Origin: Sphingomonas endolithica
GTDB taxonomy: Bacteria; Pseudomonadota; Alphaproteobacteria; Sphingomonadales; Sphingomonadaceae
NCBI RefSeq assembly: GCF_025231525.1
Contig: NZ_CP103057.1
Span: forward strand, 3,110,501-3,174,500
Reading direction: 5' to 3'
DNA length: 64,000 nucleotides
Part shown: piece after piece, positions 56,652 to 64,000 of the stretch
Layout of the letters: the number at the start of each line of letters is the position of its first letter
How positions within the stretch are numbered: the first letter of the stretch is position 1
Made by a program: the position numbers and the translations under genes
Notes under the pieces: generated by a model
Databases searched by the model: none
What the model was told of the DNA's origin: nothing
Seen by the model: the letters and a program-made list of their open reading frames with translations, nothing else

Positions 56652-59600
56652 TCACTCCGCCGCGACCATCTCCAGACTGTCGTCCAGCGCGTGCGGCAGG
56701 CGACCGATCATCTCCTTGGGCACCACTTGCCAGAAATGCCCGGCCGCCAGGTTCCAATCCTCCAGCATCGCACCCGACCATTTGCTGTCCGTCGCGGCAT
56801 GGTGCGTGCGGATCAGGTCGAGCAGCACCGATTCCCAGTGCATTGACGACAGCCGCTGCCAGGTGATGCTCTCCGGATTGGCGCGGCGTTCGAAGCTGCC
56901 GTCCGTGTCATAGACGAACGCCATTCCCCCGGTCATCCCCGCGCCGAAATTGGCGCCGACGCTGCCCAGCACCACCGCGACTCCACCGGTCATGTACTCG
57001 CAACCATTGGCGCCGCAGCCCTCGACCACCACCGTCGCGCCCGAATTGCGCACGGCGAAACGCTCGCCCGCCTGGCCGGCGGCCAGCAAGCTGCCCGACG
57101 TCGCGCCGTACAGCACGGTGTTGCCGATGATCGTGTTGTCCTGACTGGCGAGAGGCGAACTGACCATCGGGCGCACGACGATCTTGCCGCCGGATAGGCC
57201 CTTGCCGACATAATCGTTGGCGTCGCCGAACACTTCGAGCGTGATGCCCTTGCACAGGAATGCGCCGAGGCTTTGGCCAGCGGAGCCGCGCAGCCGCACA
57301 TGGACGTGCCCGTCGGCCAACGTCGACATGCCGAACTTGGCGGTGATCTCGCTCGACAGTCGCGTGCCCACCGCGCGGTGCGTGTTGCGCACGCTATAGG
57401 TCAGCTGCATCTTCTCGCCGCGGCTGAACACGGCGGCGGCATCGCGGATCATCTGCGCGTCGAGACTGTCGGGCACGTCGTTGCGGAACGTGCTGAGCGA
57501 GAAACGCCGCTGGCTATCGTCCGCATCCACCTTGGCCAGGATCGGGTTGAGATCGAGATCGTCGAGATGCTCCGCTCCGCGGCTGACCTGGCGGAGCAAT
57601 TCGGTGCGCCCGATCACCTCGTCGAGGCTCTTGAAGCCCAGACGCGCGAGGATGTCGCGGACTTCCTCGGCGATGAAGGTCATCAGGTTGATGACCTTTT
57701 CGGGTGTGCCGGTGAATTTGGCGCGTAATTTCTCGTCTTGCGTGCATACGCCCACCGGACAGGTGTTCGAATGGCATTGCCGGACCATGATGCAGCCCAT
57801 GGCAACCAGTGAGAGCGTGCCGATGCCGAACTCCTCGGCGCCCAGGATCGCGGCGATGACGATGTCGCGCCCGGTCTTGAGGCCGCCGTCCGTGCGCAGC
57901 TTGATGCGGCCGCGTAGGCCGTTGAGGGTCAGCGTCTGGTTGACCTCGGACAGCCCCATTTCCCACGGCGTGCCGGCATATTTGATGCTGGTCTGCGGCG
58001 AAGCGCCCGTGCCGCCGACATGCCCGGCGATCAGGATCACGTCGGCATGCGCCTTGGCGACGCCGGCCGCGACCGTGCCGATCCCGGCGGAGGAGACCAG
58101 CTTGACGCACACTCGCGCGCGGGGGTTGATCTGCTTCAGGTCGTAGATCAGCTGCGCGAGATCCTCGATCGAGTAAATATCATGGTGCGGCGGGGGGCTG
58201 ATCAGTGTCACGCCCGGAGTTGCGTGGCGCAACTTGGCGATGAACTCGGTCACCTTGAAGCCGGGCAACTGCCCGCCTTCGCCGGGCTTGGCGCCCTGTG
58301 CGACCTTGACCTCGATCTCTTCGCAGGCTCCGAGATATTCCGCCGTCACGCCGAAGCGTCCGGAGGCGATCTGCTTGACGCCCGAATTGGCGTTGTCGCC
58401 ATTGGCATAGGGCGTGTAGCGGGCCTTGTCCTCGCCGCCTTCGCCCGACACCGCCTTGGCGCCGATACGGTTCATGGCGATCGCCAGCGTCTCATGCGCT
58501 TTGGGGCTGAGCGCGCCCAGGCTCATGCCCGGCGTGACGAAGCGCTTGCGAATCTCGGTGATCGCTTCGACCTGGTCCTGCGGAATGCCTTCGTCGGGGA
58601 AGTTGAACTGCAGCAGGTCGCGCAGATAGACCGGCGGCAATGCCTCTACGCCGCGCGAGAATTGCAGGTAGGTCGAGTAGCTGTCGCTCGCCACGGCCGA
58701 TTGCAGCAGGTGCATCAATTGCGCGGAGTATGCGTGCGTCTCGCCCGAATGGCGCTGGCGATAGAAGCCGCCGATCGGCAGGTGGACGACCGCATCGTCG
58801 AAGGCCGCCTCGTGCCGGTCCGTCGCATTGACGAACAAGGAGGCATAGCCTTCGCCCGAAATCTTGGCCGGCATGCCCGGGAAGAAATCGTTGACCAGCG
58901 CACGGCTGAGGCCGACCGCCTCGAAATTATAACCGCCGCGATAGGAGGAGATCACCGCGATCCCCATCTTCGAGATGATCTTGAGCAGCCCCTCGTCGAT
59001 CGCCTTACGGTGTCGCGCGACACATTCGTCTAGCGTCAGGTCGCCGAAGAGACCACGCTCATGCCGGTCGGCGATCGAGGCCTCGGTGAGATAGGCATGC
59101 ACCGTCGTCGCGCCGACGCCGATCAGCACGGCGTAATAATGCGTGTCGAGGCATTCCGCGGTCTGGATGTTAATGCTGGCATAAGAGCGCAGGCCCTTGC
59201 GTACGAGATGCGTGTGCACGGCCGCCGCCGCCAGCACGCCGGCAATCGCCACGCGATCCTCGGAGGTGCGCATGTCGGTCAGGAACAGCTCGCTCTTGCC
59301 TTCCCGCACCGCTTGCTCTGCCTGCGTGCGGATGCGCGCGATCGCGTGGCGCAGCGTATCGGGCGTGCCGCCGGCGTCGAACGTGCAGTCGATCTCCGCC
59401 ACGGCATTGCCGAAGAACGCCTTCAGTCGCGCCCAGTCCGTGCCGGTCAGCACCGGCGAATCGAGCACCAGCACGCCGTCCTTGCGCGCGCCGGTATCCA
59501 GAATGTTGGATAGATTGCCGAAGCGGGTTTTGAGCGACATGACATGCCGTTCGCGCAGAGGATCGATCGGCGGATTGGTCACCTGGCTGAAATTCTGCCG

Positions 59601-61169
59601 GAAGAAATGGCTGATCAGCCGTGGATTGTCGGACACGACGGCAAGCGGCGTATCGTCGCCCATCGATCCGATCGCTTCCTTGGCGCCTTCCACCATCGGC
59701 GACAGGATCAGCTCCATATCCTCCAGCGACTGCCCGGCAGCGATCTGACGCCTGGTTAGATCGGCGCGAGCGAAGCGAGTCACGGCATCACCGGGGGCTG
59801 GCGGCAGATCGGCGATGGACAGAAAATTGCCGATCATCGCCGCATAATCCGCCTCGGCCGAGATCTTGTCCTTGATCTCGCAATCCTTGAACAGCACGCC
59901 CTCGTCGAGATCGACCGCGATCATCTGACCCGGACCCAGCCGGCCCTTTTCGAGCACGGTCGATTCCGGCACCACCACCATGCCGGTCTCCGAGCCCACG
60001 ATCAGCAGCCCGTCGCTGGTCAGCGTATAGCGTAAGGGGCGAAGCGCATTGCGATCCATGCCCGCCACGGCCCAGCGCCCGTCGGTCATGGCCAGCGCCG
60101 CCGGGCCGTCCCACGGCTCCATCACGGATGCGAGATATTTGTACATGTCGAGATGCGCCTTGGGCATCTCGCCCTTGCCCATCCACGCCTCGGGAACCAG
60201 CATCAGCTTGGCGGTCGGCGCGTCGCGGCCCGATCGGCAGATCGCCTCGAACGTCGCGTCCAGCGCCGCGGTGTCGCTGGCGCCGGCCGGGATCACCGGC
60301 TTGATGTCCTCCGAATGCTCGCCGAACGCCAAGCTCGCCATCTTGATCTCGTGGCTCAGCATCCAGTTCTTGTTGCCGCGGATCGTGTTGATCTCGCCAT
60401 TATGCGCAAGACAGCGGAACGGCTGCGCCAGCCACCATTGCGGGAAGGTGTTGGTGGAATAACGCTGGTGAAAGATCGCCACGCGGCTTTCGAAGCGCTG
60501 ATCCTGCAGATCGGGGTAGAAGAGCGACAGGCTCTCCGCCAGGAACAGCCCCTTGTAGATGATCGAGCGGCACGACAGCGAGCAGACGTAGAAGCCCTGG
60601 ATCTGCGCGGCGATCACGCGCTTCTCGATCCGGCGCCGCACGAGGTACAGGTTCTTCTCGAACTCGGCCGCGGACTGCTCGTCAGGCAGGGGCCCCGCGA
60701 TCATGATCTGCTCGATTTCGGGTCGCGTCGCCTGAGCCTTGATGCCGATCACCGAAACGTCGACTGGCACCTGGCGCCAGCCATAAATGGTATAGCCTTC
60801 CTCGATGATCGCGCTCTCCACGATCGTCCGGCACGCCTCCTGCGCGCCGAGATCGGTGCGCGGCAGGAAGATCATGCCGACGGCCAGCCGGTTGGGCTTG
60901 GCGTGATGGCCGGAGGCGGCCACGGCATCGTCGAAGAATTTGAGCGGCAAATCGACATGCAGACCAGCGCCATCGCCGGTCTTGCCATCGGCATCCACGG
61001 CGCCGCGGTGCCACACGGCCTTCAAGGCATCGATTGCCGATTGCACGACGCGCCGCGACGGCGTGCCATCGGTGGCGGCGATCAGCCCGACGCCACAAGC
61101 GTCGGATTCGAATTCGGGGCGATACATGCCATCGCGGGCGAGGCGGTCGCGTTCGGACTCCATGCTCAT
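56652..61169 (-). CDS. gltB: Glutamate synthase (NADPH) large subunit
   Basis: 1505 residues. After a 24-residue propeptide the N-terminal glutaminase nucleophile is C25 in DACGVGLIAATDG. The middle FMN/Fe-S synthase domain contains SGRFGVTAEYLGACEEIEVK, the glycine-rich IAGHVGGTGASPQTSIKYAG and the Fe-S cysteines in GCIMVRQCHSNTCPVGVCTQ. The C-terminal beta-helix domain (GCGANGCEYMTGGVAVVLGS) is complete. It makes glutamate from 2-oxoglutarate and glutamine with GltD. Its ATG overlaps the DUF2059 gene stop (ATGA). Confidence 0.97.
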   Translation of the reverse strand: MSMESERDRLARDGMYRPEFESDACGVGLIAATDGTPSRRVVQSAIDALKAVWHRGAVDADGKTGDGAGLHVDLPLKFFDDAVAASGHHAKPNRLAVGMIFLPRTDLGAQEACRTIVESAIIEEGYTIYGWRQVPVDVSVIGIKAQATRPEIEQIMIAGPLPDEQSAAEFEKNLYLVRRRIEKRVIAAQIQGFYVCSLSCRSIIYKGLFLAESLSLFYPDLQDQRFESRVAIFHQRYSTNTFPQWWLAQPFRCLAHNGEINTIRGNKNWMLSHEIKMASLAFGEHSEDIKPVIPAGASDTAALDATFEAICRSGRDAPTAKLMLVPEAWMGKGEMPKAHLDMYKYLASVMEPWDGPAALAMTDGRWAVAGMDRNALRPLRYTLTSDGLLIVGSETGMVVVPESTVLEKGRLGPGQMIAVDLDEGVLFKDCEIKDKISAEADYAAMIGNFLSIADLPPAPGDAVTRFARADLTRRQIAAGQSLEDMELILSPMVEGAKEAIGSMGDDTPLAVVSDNPRLISHFFRQNFSQVTNPPIDPLRERHVMSLKTRFGNLSNILDTGARKDGVLVLDSPVLTGTDWARLKAFFGNAVAEIDCTFDAGGTPDTLRHAIARIRTQAEQAVREGKSELFLTDMRTSEDRVAIAGVLAAAAVHTHLVRKGLRSYASINIQTAECLDTHYYAVLIGVGATTVHAYLTEASIADRHERGLFGDLTLDECVARHRKAIDEGLLKIISKMGIAVISSYRGGYNFEAVGLSRALVNDFFPGMPAKISGEGYASLFVNATDRHEAAFDDAVVHLPIGGFYRQRHSGETHAYSAQLMHLLQSAVASDSYSTYLQFSRGVEALPPVYLRDLLQFNFPDEGIPQDQVEAITEIRKRFVTPGMSLGALSPKAHETLAIAMNRIGAKAVSGEGGEDKARYTPYANGDNANSGVKQIASGRFGVTAEYLGACEEIEVKVAQGAKPGEGGQLPGFKVTEFIAKLRHATPGVTLISPPPHHDIYSIEDLAQLIYDLKQINPRARVCVKLVSSAGIGTVAAGVAKAHADVILIAGHVGGTGASPQTSIKYAGTPWEMGLSEVNQTLTLNGLRGRIKLRTDGGLKTGRDIVIAAILGAEEFGIGTLSLVAMGCIMVRQCHSNTCPVGVCTQDEKLRAKFTGTPEKVINLMTFIAEEVRDILARLGFKSLDEVIGRTELLRQVSRGAEHLDDLDLNPILAKVDADDSQRRFSLSTFRNDVPDSLDAQMIRDAAAVFSRGEKMQLTYSVRNTHRAVGTRLSSEITAKFGMSTLADGHVHVRLRGSAGQSLGAFLCKGITLEVFGDANDYVGKGLSGGKIVVRPMVSSPLASQDNTIIGNTVLYGATSGSLLAAGQAGERFAVRNSGATVVVEGCGANGCEYMTGGVAVVLGSVGANFGAGMTGGMAFVYDTDGSFERRANPESITWQRLSSMHWESVLLDLIRTHHAATDSKWSGAMLEDWNLAAGHFWQVVPKEMIGRLPHALDDSLEMVAAE

Positions 61170-61759
61170 GGCTTTTTCTCGTCCCCGGCTAACGCCATGA
61201 TGTCTTTGGTAAGTTCGGCGACGTCAGCCTGCATGTGGCTCATGGACTGCTTCATCAAATCGCGCTGCCAAGCGGCAACGTCCGGATCGCTCATGATCGT
61301 CATGGACTGCTGCATGTAAACGCGGCCGGTGGGCGTGCTAAAGAAGGCCTTGAGCTCTCGAAGCTGGCCGACGTCGAACCGTCGCGCATAGGCGTTGGTC
61401 ATTGCCGTCGCCATGCCCGGGAGCCCGGCATGCATGGCTTCGGTCGAGCGCGACAGCTGTCGGTCTAGGAAGCGGTCAAATACTTCCCGAGCACGCGCGT
61501 CGTTGTTTAGAAGCGCTTCGAACTGCGGGTTCTGCGTCATGCTTTGGCGAATGTTCGCGAGCATCGGCTGCATCATCCCATCGATCATCTTTTCCCGCGT
61601 TGCTGCCGGGAACAGAAGCTCGATCAACTCACTGGCTACGGCGACCCGTGCCGGATCGAGCGCCGGTGTCGCCGCTCCGGTCTGCGCGGCGGCAACGCCG
61701 GAGACTGCCGACGCCGCAACCATCAAGGCCAGCGCGGTCGCATGTCGTATAGCGCTCAT
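61166..61759 (-). CDS. DUF2059 secreted protein inside the glutamate synthase operon
   Basis: 197 residues. There is a signal peptide (ATALALMVAASAVSGVAAAQ). The C-terminal region SMTIMSDPDVAAWQRDLMKQ and YARRFDVGQLRELKAFFSTP, followed by TGRVYM, identifies DUF2059. The mature protein is helical and periplasmic. It overlaps gltD upstream and gltB downstream by four bases each, so it is translated as part of the glutamate synthase operon although it is exported. Function unknown. Confidence 0.9.
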   Translation of the reverse strand: MSAIRHATALALMVAASAVSGVAAAQTGAATPALDPARVAVASELIELLFPAATREKMIDGMMQPMLANIRQSMTQNPQFEALLNNDARAREVFDRFLDRQLSRSTEAMHAGLPGMATAMTNAYARRFDVGQLRELKAFFSTPTGRVYMQQSMTIMSDPDVAAWQRDLMKQSMSHMQADVAELTKDIMALAGDEKKP

Positions 61760-63207
61760 GCCGCCACCCTCTCGCTCGCTGCCTTGGCCTTCAGCCACTT
61801 GTGCATCGCGGCCGACACATCACGCCCGTCGCGGATCGCCCATACCACCAGCGAGGCACCACGCACGATGTCACCTGCCGCGAACACGCCGTCGAGCGAG
61901 GTCATCAGCGTCTTACCGACCAGCAAGGTGCCCCAACGCGTGACGCCTAGTTCAGGCGTGCCGAACATGGTCGGCAGATCCTCGGCATCGAAACCCAACG
62001 CCTTGATGACGAGATCGGCCGGCACGTCGAACCCGCCTTCCGGATCGACTTCCGGCGCGCGCCTGCCGCTGGCATCGGGCGCGCCCAGCCGCATGCGGCT
62101 GGCCTTGACGCTCGTCACGCGCCCGACCGTCGCTTCGGCTGCCGCGGCAAACGCTTCCGGCGCGGTAAGCCAGACGAATTCTACGCCTTCCTCCTCAGCA
62201 TTGGCGACTTCGCGCTGCGATCCCGGCATGTTGGCGCGGTCACGGCGATAAAGGCACTTCACGCTGGCCGCGCCCTGGCGCACCGCGGTGCGCACGCAAT
62301 CCATCGCTGTATCTCCGCCGCCGATCACCACCACATGCTTGCCCTCGGCATTGAGCGATCCGTCATCGAACGCCGGCACCGCATCGCCGAAGCTCTTGCG
62401 GTTGGAGGCGGTGAGGAAATCGAGCGCGTCGACCACGCCCTGGCTGCCGACACCAGGCGCCTTGATCGCGCGCGGCTTGTACACGCCCGTTGCGATCAGC
62501 ACCGCGTCGTGCCGCTGGCGCAACTCGTCCAGGTTGGCGTCCCGGCCCACTTCGAAGCTCTCGTGGAACACGATACCGCCCTGCTTCAGCCGCTCGACCC
62601 GCCGCGTGACAACATGCTTCTCCAGCTTGAACCCCGGAATGCCATAGGTCAGCAGCCCGCCGGCGCGGTCGTAGCGGTCATAGACATGCACGTCGTACCC
62701 ATGATTGCGCAGATACTCGGCGGCGCTCAGCCCCGCCGGACCTGCACCGATCACCCCGACCGACTGGCCCCGCGCGGGCCCGACCGTGACCGGCTCGACC
62801 CAGCCTTCCTCCCAGGCGGTATCGGTGATGAATTTCTCCACCGACCCGATCGTCACCGCGCCATGCCCGGTGAACTCGATCACGCAATTGCCTTCGCACA
62901 GCCGGTCCTGCGGGCAGATGCGGCCGCAGATTTCGGGCATGGTCGAGGTCGAATTGCTCAGCTCATAGGCCTCGCGCAATCGCCCCTCCGCAGTGAGCCG
63001 CAGCCAATCGGGGATGTGGTTGTGCAGCGGGCAATGCACCGAGCAATAGGGCACGCCGCATTGCGAGCAACGCCCAGCCTGATCCTCGGCCGCGGGCGGC
63101 GCATAGCGCTCTGCGATCTCGCGGAAATCGTCTGCCCGCACCGGGGCTGGGCGTTTGCCGGGATAGGCCTGGGGCCGTCCCACGAATTTGAGCATCGTAT
63201 CGGTCAT
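61756..63207 (-). CDS. gltD: Glutamate synthase (NADPH) small subunit
   Basis: 483 residues. The N-terminal Fe-S region has CSQCGVPYCSVHCPLHNHIP and CGRICPQDRLCEGNC. The FAD motif VGVIGAGPAGLSAAEYLRNH and the NADPH motif VVIGGGDTAMDCVRTAVRQG follow. It passes electrons from NADPH to GltB. GAGG lies six bases before ATG 63207; the frame is open further left without a ribosome site. It leads gltD-DUF2059-gltB. Confidence 0.96.
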   Translation of the reverse strand: MTDTMLKFVGRPQAYPGKRPAPVRADDFREIAERYAPPAAEDQAGRCSQCGVPYCSVHCPLHNHIPDWLRLTAEGRLREAYELSNSTSTMPEICGRICPQDRLCEGNCVIEFTGHGAVTIGSVEKFITDTAWEEGWVEPVTVGPARGQSVGVIGAGPAGLSAAEYLRNHGYDVHVYDRYDRAGGLLTYGIPGFKLEKHVVTRRVERLKQGGIVFHESFEVGRDANLDELRQRHDAVLIATGVYKPRAIKAPGVGSQGVVDALDFLTASNRKSFGDAVPAFDDGSLNAEGKHVVVIGGGDTAMDCVRTAVRQGAASVKCLYRRDRANMPGSQREVANAEEEGVEFVWLTAPEAFAAAAEATVGRVTSVKASRMRLGAPDASGRRAPEVDPEGGFDVPADLVIKALGFDAEDLPTMFGTPELGVTRWGTLLVGKTLMTSLDGVFAAGDIVRGASLVVWAIRDGRDVSAAMHKWLKAKAASERVAA

Positions 63208-63278
63208 GCCGCCTCGCGTGTATCGAGCGAGGTGCATAATTTCGTTCTTATGACGTGTCACGCAAAAATCGTTCAATA

Positions 63279-63344
63279 GGTAAGCATGTTTAACCTAATC
63301 AATTACGCAGGTTCTTTGAGGCCAATCTGCAAAAGCTGCTTACC
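63279..63344. promoter_or_regulatory. Dyad in the gltD upstream region
   Basis: GGTAAGCA at 63279-63286 and TGCTTACC at 63337-63344 are perfect complements 50 bases apart in the AT-richer gap ahead of gltD. They could be paired operator half-sites or a looped regulatory structure. It lies about 70-140 bases upstream of the start. No NtrC or Lrp consensus recognised. Confidence 0.3.
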
Positions 63345-63365
63345 CTAATTTAGGACCCATCGGCA

Positions 63366-64000
63366 TTAATGAGACAGTAGTGCGATAAGGGCGATGCTCC
63401 CAGCGACGATTCGATACCAGGCAAATGGCGCAAAACCATGCCGGCCAACGAACGCGACGAACCAGCGGATCACCGCCAGCGCTACGACGAAAGACACCAC
63501 GAAGCCGATCGCGATCGCCGTCAGATGCGCATCGCCCAGTTCATGCCGGCCCTTGTACAGCGCCAGCGTCGTCGCGCCCATCATCGTCGGGATGGCCAGG
63601 AAGAAGCTGTATTCCGCCGCGGTCTCCCGATCGACGCCCAGCGTCAGCGCGCCCATGATCGTCGCGCCCGAGCGGCTGACGCCCGGAATCATCGACAGGC
63701 ATTGCACCACGCCGATCGTTAGCGCCGTGCGCCACGGCATCTCCTCCACGCTGCGTGTCACGACATGTTTCTGAAGCCGCTCGATCAGCAGGATCAGCAC
63801 GCCGCCGACGATCAAGGCGATCGAGACGACGAGCGGCCCAACCAGGGGCGCCTCCAGCACTGCCTTGATCGCCTTGTAGGCGATCGCCCCGACGATCGCC
63901 GAGGGCAGGAAGCCGAGCAACACGTTGCGCGTGAAGCGGATCGCCGCCGGGTCGCGCGCCAGCAATCCTCGGCCGACCTTCATGAACCGGCCCCAGAACA
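63366..64000 (-). CDS. uppP: Undecaprenyl-diphosphatase (5' end outside window)
   Basis: The C-terminal 211 residues are seen; the frame continues past the right edge (FWGRF before the first internal methionine). The signature SMIPGVSRSGATIMGALTLG is the catalytic/phosphate region of UppP (BacA), and the rest is membrane segments. It recycles undecaprenyl pyrophosphate for peptidoglycan and polysaccharide synthesis and gives bacitracin tolerance. The 158-base gap to the gltD start has no other gene. Confidence 0.93.
   Translation of the reverse strand, partial: FWGRFMKVGRGLLARDPAAIRFTRNVLLGFLPSAIVGAIAYKAIKAVLEAPLVGPLVVSIALIVGGVLILLIERLQKHVVTRSVEEMPWRTALTIGVVQCLSMIPGVSRSGATIMGALTLGVDRETAAEYSFFLAIPTMMGATTLALYKGRHELGDAHLTAIAIGFVVSFVVALAVIRWFVAFVGRHGFAPFAWYRIVAGSIALIALLSH

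Overview
The window looks like chromosomal DNA from a sphingomonad-type alphaproteobacterium (Sphingomonas or a close relative). It is uniformly GC-rich and densely coded. The order plsX-fabH-ihfA-merR behind rpmF, the AsmA-type envelope protein, the TonB receptors, the Caulobacter-style FzlA-like GST protein and the dispersed short palindromes all fit that group. I see no tRNA or rRNA gene, CRISPR array, transposase, integrase or prophage. Most genes are housekeeping; the accessory content is small uptake and lipid-type modules plus a few very short genes.

Layout. 1-5 kb: the 5' part of a secreted PDZ/HEXXH peptidase gene, then a ferredoxin-reductase-type flavoprotein and a TonB receptor lying between two copies of a composite palindromic repeat. 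5-8 kb: a CDP-alcohol phosphatidyltransferase, a HIT-like protein, a sugar-phosphate-type nucleotidyltransferase and a HAD phosphatase, together resembling a lipid headgroup pathway. 8-11.3 kb: stress/repair genes (PNPOx-like protein, DUF1810, ung, PhnA-domain protein, a 41-residue Lys-rich peptide), a YbhB/PEBP protein, and two tiny membrane-protein genes behind a sigma-54-like promoter with upstream dyads. 11.3-20 kb: GGDEF diguanylate cyclase, hisN, AsmA, rpmI-rplT, a strong terminator, pheS-pheT. 20-27.2 kb: aldose epimerase, prfC, then an MFS transporter and TonB receptor controlled by a divergent TetR regulator through a visible operator. 27.2-30.2 kb: merR-ihfA-fabH-plsX-rpmF. 30.4-37.5 kb: MAPEG, metallohydrolase, fused pabB-pabC, aminotransferase, a 47-residue membrane peptide, lipoprotein-type MsrA, glmM. 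37.6-46 kb: DAACS and POT transporters, NnrU, nitroreductase, GntR, arylamine N-acetyltransferase, acyl-CoA dehydrogenase, and a Sua5-type tsaC carrying an in-frame palindrome. 46-56.6 kb: second MsrA, galE, EamA exporter, an epimerase-like protein, M28 peptidase, pepN, DUF72, csaA, FzlA-like protein, DUF2007 protein, a secreted protein. 56.6-64 kb: gltD-DUF2059-gltB in one translationally coupled operon, then partial uppP.

How genes work together: pheS/pheT make one synthetase; plsX, fabH and rpmF link phospholipid and fatty-acid initiation to ribosome supply; gltB/gltD form glutamate synthase; glmM and uppP feed peptidoglycan synthesis; pabBC feeds folate. ATGA stop/start overlaps recur (pheS/pheT, plsX/fabH, DUF1810/ung, acyl-CoA dehydrogenase/NAT, galE/EamA, gltD/DUF2059/gltB), so translational coupling is common here. 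Stretches of more than 300 bases without a gene are 745-1209 and 4599-4967; apart from the two composite repeats I see nothing else in them.
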